From an uncultured Rhizobiaceae group bacterium (GTDB taxonomy: Bacteria > Pseudomonadota > Alphaproteobacteria > Rhizobiales > Rhizobiaceae), in the NCBI GenBank assembly GCA_937923355.1, contig CALAIO010000089.1:1-8578 (forward strand): DNA of 8,578 nt, in the 5' to 3' direction. The notes under the pieces are model-generated. The model saw only the letters and a list, made by a program, of their open reading frames with translations, did no database searches and was not told where the DNA came from. The position numbers and the translations under genes are program-made. Positions 1-6,219 of the stretch are shown here, one piece after another. Numbering within the stretch: the first letter of the stretch is position 1; each line of letters opens with the position of its first letter.

Positions 1-1487
1 GTTGTCGCAATGGCAAAATACCAAAGCCCGCCAGCAACAAGCGCTGCACTGCCAGCCCACATGATGGAAGAAAACGCTTCTGATAGCGTTGCAACCTTGG
101 AGGAGGTTTGCCTGCGACGGAAATTGGAACGTTTCGCCTGACTTCTAAACCAAAGCTGAATCATGGTTGCAGAAACCGTGGCGCATGTGATGCCAATGGC
201 AGCAATCATCGCCATCTTGATATCTATAAAGGTCATGAGCAGAATAATAGGTGTTGCTATGATTGCAATAGAACCCAAAACCGCTTCAGTCTTTGCACGA
301 ATGATAGCCCCTTTTGCAACCGGTGCTGTTTGAACCAATTGTGGTGCGTCTTCGCCTGAAATCGCAAGCCAGGCCAAACCACCGGAAAGCTGACCCGTTG
401 CCATGACGAGTACGGGAATGATGACGATACCAATCGAACTGGCATGGCCAAAATTTTGCCAAAGCATGAAGGCAGGTGGTATGAGGTAAAGAATTTGCAT
501 GAGGGATTGGGATAAAAGCCAATGATCACGCAATAACAATCGCCACTCCTTGTGACGCAGGGTTGAAGCTATACTTCTGGTTTTAAATTTCACTTCTTTG
601 GGTTTGCTAACATGCGCAGTTTGACTAACCCCTGCAGCCGTAATGACGTATTCACCAAACCTTCCTGCAAAAGTCATTATCGCCAAGGCTAATAAACCAA
701 ACGACAAGGCCAATACACAGATAAGTGCATTTGCTTCTCCCATAACGGCGTGAGCAGGTATCCACAGCATGCTGTTTAATTCTGGAACAGCATTGGCAAC
801 AGTTTCAGAAGACAAGAATTCAAAGCGCGAAAGCGTACCCAAGGATGAAATCGCGGCAAGCTGAATGCCGATAATAAAGCCAGCACCAACAATCGCTGCA
901 ATGATTTGTGAGATTAAACGCGTACGCTTCGCCCCCAATGTTTTAAACATCAAAATAGTAATGCTTAGGGATATAGTAGTTGCAATAGCACCACATGCCA
1001 AGACGACCAGATATGCTGATAACCATGCAGGACTGTCAAAAATAGCCAGAATATTAATCGCTGAACCAAATAATAAAAGTGACAGCATGGCCGTTGACGT
1101 GGCAATGGCACCTATGCGAATGGTAAAGACTTTTTTTACTGATGTTGGAGATGATAAAATCAAATCCAAATCAGAACGGGAATAAAAAACACGAGTCACA
1201 AGCTCCAAAGCCTGCGACATCATCAATGATAATGTAAGCAGAATACTGCCAGTAACAATCGCCATAAAACTTTTATCAATAACAAGACCGTTTTCAATGC
1301 CAGGTACAATAAGCGCATAGGCAATTGCATGAACGATCAAAACCGCAATGGCGATGAAAGCGATAACACCTTTTTCGCGACCAGGTTTTCCAGCACTCAT
1401 CATTCGAACAAAGTCACGCCATGACAAATTAAATTCGTGACGTGCGAACCAGCCTAGGGACCCGAGACTCGGGTTTGCAAAACTCAT
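1..1487 (-). CDS. ABC exporter permease, large ABC-2-like membrane subunit (partial, C-terminus beyond left edge)
   Basis: The frame is open from an ATG at 1487 to the window edge, giving 495 residues with no stop. I see about eleven hydrophobic segments, roughly at residues 41-62, 73-91, 126-150, 156-180, 191-213, 254-274, 327-344, 352-376, 403-422, 424-446 and 477-494, separated by charged loops. Loop motifs such as SRSDLDLILSSP (about 103-114) and KEWRLLLRDHWLL (about 313-325) recall a family of large putative ABC exporter permeases common in alphaproteobacteria. The start overlaps the stop of the upstream ATPase gene in an ATGA arrangement (1484-1487), so the two are translationally coupled and should form one inner-membrane transporter. 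The substrate cannot be told from sequence. A GC-rich inverted repeat lies just inside the start (1460-1474). Assignment as membrane permease is firm; the exact family is inferred from memory. Confidence 0.9.
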   Translation of the reverse strand, partial: MSFANPSLGSLGWFARHEFNLSWRDFVRMMSAGKPGREKGVIAFIAIAVLIVHAIAYALIVPGIENGLVIDKSFMAIVTGSILLTLSLMMSQALELVTRVFYSRSDLDLILSSPTSVKKVFTIRIGAIATSTAMLSLLLFGSAINILAIFDSPAWLSAYLVVLACGAIATTISLSITILMFKTLGAKRTRLISQIIAAIVGAGFIIGIQLAAISSLGTLSRFEFLSSETVANAVPELNSMLWIPAHAVMGEANALICVLALSFGLLALAIMTFAGRFGEYVITAAGVSQTAHVSKPKEVKFKTRSIASTLRHKEWRLLLRDHWLLSQSLMQILYLIPPAFMLWQNFGHASSIGIVIIPVLVMATGQLSGGLAWLAISGEDAPQLVQTAPVAKGAIIRAKTEAVLGSIAIIATPIILLMTFIDIKMAMIAAIGITCATVSATMIQLWFRSQAKRSNFRRRQTSSKVATLSEAFSSIMWAGSAALVAGGLWYFAIAT

Positions 1488-2248
1488 GCAGCTTGCTCGC
1501 TTATTTCAGTTTCATTGTCATCTTCGACAAGTTCAAGGAATATTTCTTCCAGGCTGTTTGCTTTTTCGCCTGTTTGATTGCGCAGTCCTTCAAGGGTTCC
1601 TTCTGCAATCAAGCGCCCCTTGGAAATAACACCAATACGTTCTGCCATGCGTTCTGCAACTTCAAGAATATGCGTAGTCATAATGACCGAACAGCCTTTT
1701 TCGACACGCGCCAGTAAAACATCTTTAACAAGGCGCGCTGACCCTGCATCGAGACCCGTCAAAGGTTCGTCAAGAATGATAAGACGAGGGTCATGCACCA
1801 ATGCACCTGCAAGAGCTACCTTCTGGCGCATGCCTTTAGAGAAGCCTTCACAACGTTCATGCGCATGGGGTTTAAGTGCTAACCAGTCGAGAAGCTCATT
1901 AGCGTTGTCACGGGCTTGTTTACTTTCTATCTCCCAAAGACCTGCAACAAATTCCAGATATTCAAGCGGTGTAAGGCGATCGTATATCATAGGCTCATCA
2001 GGAACCCACGCCATCATTTTTTTAACACCAATCGGGTTCGTCAGAGCATTTTCTCCAAACACACTGATAGATCCGCTATCGGCCTGTAGTAGGCCTGCTA
2101 CCATTCTTAAGGATGTGGTTTTGCCTGCACCATTAGGACCAAGCAAAGAATAAAATTCTCCACCATGAACTGTAAAAGTCAGCTTGTTAACAGCTGGTCT
2201 GTCAAACGTTTTGGAAAGATCGGAAACTTCTAATGCGTAATCGCTCAT
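1484..2248 (-). CDS. ABC transporter ATP-binding protein (EcsA-like exporter ATPase)
   Basis: This 254-residue protein is a single nucleotide-binding domain that powers the adjoining permease. Visible motifs are Walker A GPNGAGKTT (37-45), a signature loop written FSKGMRQK (136-143) instead of the classic LSGGQ, Walker B LIILDEP (156-162), a D-loop LTGLD (163-167), and the switch histidine in TTH (191-193). The Q-loop region reads WVPDEPMIYDRLTP (81-94), with Asp/Glu where glutamine is usual. This VPDEP form and the SKGMRQ signature are familiar from EcsA/YtrB-like exporter ATPases, so they point to a subfamily rather than to inactivity. The C-terminus is acidic. The start ATG at 2248 has only a weak purine stretch upstream. 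The gene is divergent from the PilZ-like gene across a 252-nt gap. Family is certain; the substrate is unknown. Confidence 0.96.
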   Translation of the reverse strand: MSDYALEVSDLSKTFDRPAVNKLTFTVHGGEFYSLLGPNGAGKTTSLRMVAGLLQADSGSISVFGENALTNPIGVKKMMAWVPDEPMIYDRLTPLEYLEFVAGLWEIESKQARDNANELLDWLALKPHAHERCEGFSKGMRQKVALAGALVHDPRLIILDEPLTGLDAGSARLVKDVLLARVEKGCSVIMTTHILEVAERMAERIGVISKGRLIAEGTLEGLRNQTGEKANSLEEIFLELVEDDNETEISEQAA

Positions 2249-2500
2249 AAATAAAATAAACCCCAGTTATATCCTAGAAGCAGAGTGCCATTATTGGGTT
2301 TCTTAAGAGTGAATCAAATCAGTAAGTTTTGTAGAGAAGGTGTTGTTTCATAAGGATCATTCTAATGAGTTTGAAAAAAGTAAACCAGTTAACCCCTTAT
2401 AATCAGCCATTCAGAAGATTTTTTGCTAATCATCTGGGCATTTAATTCTACATTAACCCTATTGGTATTATTTTAGAAAGGTAAGCAATCCTTACAAATA
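2249..2500. other. Divergent intergenic region between the ABC ATPase and PilZ-like genes
   Basis: This 252-nt AT-rich gap must hold promoters for both directions. On the minus strand TTGATT (2312-2317) lies 17 nt before ATAATG (2289-2294), a loose promoter-like pair for the ABC operon. On the plus strand a lone TATAAT (2398-2403) has no matching -35. Apart from the possible small ORF at 2365 I see no strong hairpin or operator. Confidence 0.4.
2365..2445 (+). CDS. Possible 26-residue small ORF ahead of the PilZ-like gene
   Basis: An ATG at 2365 opens 26 codons (MSLKKVNQLTPYNQ..., ending ANHLGI) and stops with TAA at 2443. An AAGGA at 2352-2356 sits 8 nt before the ATG, a better ribosome-binding site than the downstream PilZ-like gene has. 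The peptide is basic and has no membrane segment or recognisable family. It could be a small protein, a leader peptide for the gene starting at 2504, or chance. The AT-rich setting makes chance quite possible, so confidence is low. Confidence 0.25.
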   Translation: MSLKKVNQLTPYNQPFRRFFANHLGI

Positions 2501-2503
2501 TTG

Positions 2504-2851
2504 ATGGGCAAACGGATTTTCTCTTTTATGATTATTGGCGCAGAAGAAACTACCAAAAGACGTAAAGTTACTACAAATCGTAACCAATTAAATAAACGTC
2601 TACCACGTGTTGGCAGAGTGTTATTCAGCCCTGAAAGTAGCCCGGTTCACTGCAACGTAAAGAACTTTACAGATGAACAAGCAACTCTCACCATGAGCGG
2701 TTGGATGGGGTTGCCTTCAAACTTCACGCTTTATATCGAGCCAGATAGCATCCGTACGACTTGTCGTGTGATTTCTCGTAAAGGCAGTAATATACAAGTT
2801 GAATTTACGGAAGTAGAGCAGGGCGTACGTTATCGCTCAGCAGTTGCCTAA
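2504..2851 (+). CDS. Small PilZ-like domain protein with degenerate c-di-GMP motif
   Basis: From ATG 2504 the product has 115 residues; a TTG at 2501 or an internal ATG at 2528 are alternative starts, and none has a good Shine-Dalgarno. After a basic N-terminal stretch (about 16-37), residues 35-103 follow the pattern of short alphaproteobacterial PilZ proteins: RVGRVLF, then HCNVKNFTDEQATL, a hydrophobic LPSNFTLYI strand, TTCRVISRKGSNIQVEF. PilZ domains usually bind cyclic di-GMP through an RxxxR and a (D/N)xSxxG motif. Here the second motif is NFTDEQ (54-59), with Ser replaced by Thr and Gly by Gln, so c-di-GMP binding is doubtful. The protein is soluble with no signal peptide. It is the only confident plus-strand gene, convergent with gshA, and the two stop codons overlap. 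The domain call is by pattern resemblance and is moderately sure; its role is unknown. Confidence 0.72.
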   Translation: MGKRIFSFMIIGAEETTKRRKVTTNRNQLNKRLPRVGRVLFSPESSPVHCNVKNFTDEQATLTMSGWMGLPSNFTLYIEPDSIRTTCRVISRKGSNIQVEFTEVEQGVRYRSAVA

Positions 2852-4221
2852 TAAGCATATTCCGTGAAGACTTTTGAAATGTCTTCATTCCACTCATTAT
2901 AATATTTATCAAGCATCCGTTCTGCAGGTGTTTTGCCAAGTGCTACGGTATCTTGAAGAGGTATCAGGAAAATACTTTCATCGAAGTTTTCGAAATTCAT
3001 CTGCGCACGCTCAACAAGACCTTGCCTAGAAATTTCCAATGTTTCCTTGGCGTACTCAATTAATTGACGACCATTAATTTCCGCGCGCAGTGCTTTTTCT
3101 GGTACAGCATTCCGCAAGTTGCCAACCATGTCGGGTGTCCAGTCTTTAACAAGTTCTTCTGCAGCGCTAAGAGCATCTTCGCTGTAAAGCAGACCTACCC
3201 AGAAGGCGGGAAGCGCACAAATATCCTGCCACGGACCACCATCAGCACCGCGCATTTCAAGAAAGCGCTTAAGGCGAACATCGGGAAACAGTGTGCTCAT
3301 GTGATTGCCCCAGTCACCGATGTTGGCAACAGGGTCGTCAATTTCACCTTTTAGGGCGCCGTCCATGAACTGGCGGAAAGTAATATGTGTGCAGTCAATA
3401 TATTTGCCATCACGGATGATGAAATACATGGGAATATCCAGACCCCAGTTGGCATATTTTTCAAAACTGAAATCATCATGCAACATAAACGGATGATATC
3501 CGCCACGCTGATTATCAACATCACGCCAAATATCGCTACGCCATGAAAGCATGCCGTTTGGTTTTCCATGGGTAAACGGTGAGTTTGCAAAGAGTGCAGA
3601 GGCCATGGACTGCAATTTGAGCGAAACCTGCATTTTGCGAACCATGTCACGTTCATCAGAAAAATCTAGATTAACCTGAATGGTCGTGGTGCGGAACATC
3701 ATGTCATGCCCCTGGCTGCCGACCTTCGGCATATAAGCCTTCATGATGTTATAGCGGCTTTTCGGCATCATGGGTGTTTCTTCAAAAGTCCATACAGGCG
3801 ACGCCCCAAGACCCAAGAAACCGATGCCCATTTCTTCTGAAATTTCTTTGACCTGTTTCAGGTGTTGGTTGGATTCGCGGCAAGTCTGATGAATGTTCTC
3901 AAGCGGCGCGCCAGAAAGTTCAAATTGCCCGCCTGGTTCAAGTGATATAGCACCACCACCCTTGGCATTATAAAGGCCAATAATATTGCCTTCATCTTCA
4001 ATCGCATCCCAGCCAAGTTTATCTTTCATGGCGAGCAAAATAGCCTTGATACCTTTTTCACCTTCATAGGGAACAGGGGTCAATTTCTCAGAACAAAAGC
4101 CGAATTTCTCGTGCTCTGTTCCTATGCGCCATTCAGACTTGGGTTTGTTGCCTATAGACAGCCATTCAACCAGTTGAGTATGATTTTCAATCGGTCTGTC
4201 ATCAGTTGTATCGCGCGCCAT
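2848..4221 (-). CDS. gshA: Glutamate-cysteine ligase, plant/alphaproteobacterial type (GCS2 family)
   Basis: The 457-residue cytosolic enzyme joins glutamate and cysteine with ATP to make gamma-glutamylcysteine, the first and committed step of glutathione synthesis. Hallmarks are GTEHEKFGF (34-42), the glycine-rich SLEPGGQFELSGAP (93-106) that helps form the active site, the RTTTIQVNLDFSDE segment in the middle, and the C-terminal VFTEYAY ending common to this group. The length is normal for the plant-like class, which differs from the E. coli-type GshA. The ATG at 4221 gives the MARDTTDD N-terminus expected for homologues; the upstream AAGAAAG is a modest ribosome site. It lies 91 nt after rsmE and may share its transcript or have its own promoter. 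The TAG stop (2848-2850) overlaps the convergent PilZ-like stop, so no separate terminator fits between the genes. Function is confidently assigned. Confidence 0.96.
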   Translation of the reverse strand: MARDTTDDRPIENHTQLVEWLSIGNKPKSEWRIGTEHEKFGFCSEKLTPVPYEGEKGIKAILLAMKDKLGWDAIEDEGNIIGLYNAKGGGAISLEPGGQFELSGAPLENIHQTCRESNQHLKQVKEISEEMGIGFLGLGASPVWTFEETPMMPKSRYNIMKAYMPKVGSQGHDMMFRTTTIQVNLDFSDERDMVRKMQVSLKLQSMASALFANSPFTHGKPNGMLSWRSDIWRDVDNQRGGYHPFMLHDDFSFEKYANWGLDIPMYFIIRDGKYIDCTHITFRQFMDGALKGEIDDPVANIGDWGNHMSTLFPDVRLKRFLEMRGADGGPWQDICALPAFWVGLLYSEDALSAAEELVKDWTPDMVGNLRNAVPEKALRAEINGRQLIEYAKETLEISRQGLVERAQMNFENFDESIFLIPLQDTVALGKTPAERMLDKYYNEWNEDISKVFTEYAY

Positions 4222-4312
4222 GGAACAGCTTTCTTAAACTCTAATTCTTGTGTAAATGTGCTAGCCGAAAACGATAGAGGTTCGCAATAAAATAATGCAG
4301 AACGACTGTTCA

Positions 4313-5059
4313 CTAATTTATGTACCAGTCACCCAGATGAGCCTGAATAATAGAAAGTGCTGCAACAGCAGCGGTGTCTGCTCTAAGAATCCTCGGGCCA
4401 AGGCCAAGCTTTATAACGTTTGATTTGTCTTCCAAGAACGCGCGTTCATCATCACTAAACCCACCTTCAGGGCCAATAAGCACTGCAAGTTTTTCGGGCT
4501 TTTCGTTCGCCAATTCCAGAATTGGATTTGCATCATGTGTATTTTCATCACAAAAAATAAGATGCGTTTCTTCATCAAGGGTTTCGAATAATTCTATTAG
4601 GCGAACAGGCGGATTTATCTGCGGTAAGGATAAAATTCCGCATTGCTCCACTGCTTCAATTGAATTGGAAAGAATGCGTTTGTCGTTGATTTTTCGCACT
4701 TGCGTATATTGAGTGATAACAGGTTGCAAAATTCCAACGCCCATTTCAACGGCCTTTTGGATCATATAATCAAGACGTGCTTGTTTAAGGGGCGCAAAGC
4801 AATAAATCAACGAAGGCGCTTGCGGCTGTACGCGTGTTTGTTCAACAGGAATAAGATTACATTTCTTGCGACCCTTGGCTTGAATAATAGCACGCCATTC
4901 ACCATCACGACCGTTAAAAATCAAAAGTTCATCTCCATCACTCATGCGCAAAACATTGAGAAGGTAATTTGCTTGTTCCCGCGTTGCTTCAAAGCTTTTG
5001 TCTTTTGATAAGTCATGCTCAACAAACAGGCGTTGGGATTTAAAATCGTGCAGAGCCAT
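4313..5059 (-). CDS. rsmE: 16S rRNA (uracil-1498-N3)-methyltransferase RsmE
   Basis: RsmE uses S-adenosylmethionine to methylate N3 of U1498 in 16S rRNA of the 30S subunit. The 248-residue form has an N-terminal PUA-like domain (about 8-75, with RLF, YLLNVLRMSDGDELLIFNG) and a C-terminal SPOUT knot domain (about 82-240). Family motifs are QKAVEMGV (102-109), EAVEQCG (136-142), LIGPEGGF (194-201) and LGPRILRADTA (220-230), the last two forming the trefoil-knot cofactor site. I chose ATG 5059 over the in-frame ATG at 5080 because an AGGAG lies 9 nt upstream of 5059 and the upstream stop and this start form TAATG, indicating coupled translation; the longer form adds seven residues, MAQEFSL. It ends 91 nt before gshA. 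Rhizobial genomes often keep rsmE and gshA side by side. Very sure of function. Confidence 0.96.
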   Translation of the reverse strand: MALHDFKSQRLFVEHDLSKDKSFEATREQANYLLNVLRMSDGDELLIFNGRDGEWRAIIQAKGRKKCNLIPVEQTRVQPQAPSLIYCFAPLKQARLDYMIQKAVEMGVGILQPVITQYTQVRKINDKRILSNSIEAVEQCGILSLPQINPPVRLIELFETLDEETHLIFCDENTHDANPILELANEKPEKLAVLIGPEGGFSDDERAFLEDKSNVIKLGLGPRILRADTAAVAALSIIQAHLGDWYIN

Positions 5060-5667
5060 TAAAGAGAACTCCTGTGCCATTGCGGCTGATATCCGTGTGA
5101 AAGCACTTTCAGAATAGAAGGAGGCGTTTGCAAATGGACTTCACCCTTTGGCAGTTTGGATTTTGAATATCCGTTACCAGACCACTGATAAAAAGCCCCC
5201 TTTTTCTTTGCAAAACAGGTTGAACCAACTTTTACAATCGCACCATCTTGCAAATGTTCCAAAGCTTCTTCACTGAGCACCTCATTTTCACGGATGCGTT
5301 CCTGATGCAATTGCCTGTCCATAGCATCTGCCAAGCTTCCATCAGGTTTACCATAAGCGCTTACCCATGCGTCACCAAAGGCTTTTGCTTGCTTTCGCCT
5401 ACATTCAAAACAAGGCCTGTGGCCAGCAGCAAGAGCTGATACTTCATCCAGAAAAAATAGCTCAGTGTAGCTCTTCCCCATGACCTTGCGCTGTCTTTCT
5501 TTGAACTTCGTGACACAAATTATCCATCGCCTGGAAGCCCATTTGCGTTTTAGCAATGTCTTAGTTGCAGGATCATGGATCCGCCCACCACGATTGCCCA
5601 TAAAATCACCACGCCAACTCTGACGAACAATCTGCATATCGGGTGTGACACGGTTCTGGAGGGGCAT
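5059..5667 (-). CDS. Conserved hypothetical protein with Ada-like HRPCFEC motif
   Basis: I do not recognise a named family for this 202-residue protein, though it resembles uncharacterised proteins annotated in Hyphomicrobiales. Conserved-looking blocks are GGRIHDPATKTL (27-38), WIICVTKF (48-55), TELFFLDEVSALAAGHRPCFECRR (68-91, written here in part: TELFFLDEV then AAGHRPCFECRR) and a C-terminal LQTPPSILKVLSHGYQP (179-195). The middle block looks like the second half of an Ada-type zinc module, where a residue run ending in GxRPCxxC closes the metal site. Cysteines are C51, C86, C89 and C151, so a four-cysteine site is possible but unproven. It is basic, soluble, and has no signal or membrane segment. 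GGAGG at 5678-5682 lies 10 nt before ATG 5667. It begins 3 nt after the LutA-like gene and overlaps rsmE by one base, so it is cotranscribed with both. A nucleic-acid-related role is only a guess. Confidence 0.85.
   Translation of the reverse strand: MPLQNRVTPDMQIVRQSWRGDFMGNRGGRIHDPATKTLLKRKWASRRWIICVTKFKERQRKVMGKSYTELFFLDEVSALAAGHRPCFECRRKQAKAFGDAWVSAYGKPDGSLADAMDRQLHQERIRENEVLSEEALEHLQDGAIVKVGSTCFAKKKGAFYQWSGNGYSKSKLPKGEVHLQTPPSILKVLSHGYQPQWHRSSL
5069..5073 (-). promoter_or_regulatory. Ribosome-binding site of rsmE
   Basis: AGGAG on the minus strand lies inside the end of the upstream hypothetical gene, 9 nt before ATG 5059. It supports that start over the upstream in-frame ATG at 5080, which itself lies just before this site. 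Confidence 0.7.
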
Positions 5668-5670
5668 AAT

Positions 5671-6219
5671 TTATCGCCCTCCAATTGCTGGGCTATCAGT
5701 CATGCCTGCCAGAACTTCTGTGACGTGTCGGATCTCTTTTGAAATGCCTTGGCGTTTAAGAGTGTTTGCTGTTTCCATTAGGGCACCCAAATCATCACCT
5801 GTGAGAATATCAGCACGCTTGCCTAGTTTTTCATTCAAGTCTTTGACCTCAAGAACCTCTTCTAGAAAAGCGCATATTTCATAAACCTTGCTTGAAAAGA
5901 GTTCTATGCGAGCTGCCCATTTTTCATCGTCTTGAAAGAGCTCTTGGTAATTTGCTTTGAGCATTATCGCACAAGGTTTTGAAGGCGTTACAATATAATC
6001 AAAAACTTCAAAGTTTTGTATGACTTCTTCTGCAATCTCTCGCGTATCTGCCTTGTCTTTGGCATTCCAAGCGGTTTGCCCGCAGCAGGTTTGAGCAACC
6101 GGCACATGCACTTGGCAGCCAGCGTCCTCCAGTAATTTGATGCTGGCAAATCCGATGCTGGGTCGAAACATATCAACCAGACACGTTACAAAGAGACCAA
6201 CACGCAGACCGTCAGCCAT
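5671..6219 (-). CDS. Internally shortened LutA/LldE-like (Fe-S) CCG-domain protein
   Basis: The 182-residue product starts at ATG 6219, preceded at 8 nt by AAGGA, giving MADGLRVGLFVTCLVDMF. An in-frame upstream extension to 6390 is a shadow of the LysR gene. LutA (LldE, YkgE) is normally about 240 residues and works with LutB and LutC in L-lactate oxidation; it carries two cysteine-rich CCG halves. The first half is intact: C13, TCCGQ (44-48) and SKPC (80-83). After FLEEVLEV (118-125) the protein jumps to KDLNEKLGKRADILTGDDLGALM (126-148; key part DLGALM). In full-length relatives that stretch lies after the second CCGFGGTF motif and reads DLGCLM. So about 60-70 residues are absent and a remaining motif cysteine is alanine. 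The frame and the C-terminal RHVTEVLAGMTDSPAIG (164-180) are preserved. No lutB or lutC is adjacent. It overlaps the LysR gene by 8 nt. It may be a decaying remnant or a repurposed one-half protein. Confidence 0.88.
   Translation of the reverse strand: MADGLRVGLFVTCLVDMFRPSIGFASIKLLEDAGCQVHVPVAQTCCGQTAWNAKDKADTREIAEEVIQNFEVFDYIVTPSKPCAIMLKANYQELFQDDEKWAARIELFSSKVYEICAFLEEVLEVKDLNEKLGKRADILTGDDLGALMETANTLKRQGISKEIRHVTEVLAGMTDSPAIGGR
5678..5682 (-). promoter_or_regulatory. Ribosome-binding site of the conserved hypothetical gene
   Basis: GGAGG on the minus strand sits within the last codons of the LutA-like gene, 10 nt ahead of ATG 5667. It fixes the start of the hypothetical protein and indicates coupling to the upstream gene. 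Confidence 0.65.

Noticed and set aside
108..359. 83-residue cysteine-rich plus-strand frame
   Set aside because: It is antisense to the ABC permease, whose frame is continuous across this stretch with regular membrane segments.
865..1185. 106-residue plus-strand frame
   Set aside because: It is antisense to the permease coding region, with no ribosome site or family resemblance.
1578..2153. 191-residue plus-strand open frame
   Set aside because: It lies wholly antisense to the well-supported ABC ATPase, is rich in Arg, Ser and Pro as such shadows are, and has no recognisable domain.
2398..2403. Perfect TATAAT as a PilZ-like gene promoter
   Set aside because: No -35 lies at 16-18 nt; the nearest TTGAAA is 21 nt away. 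In AT-rich DNA one such hexamer is expected by chance.
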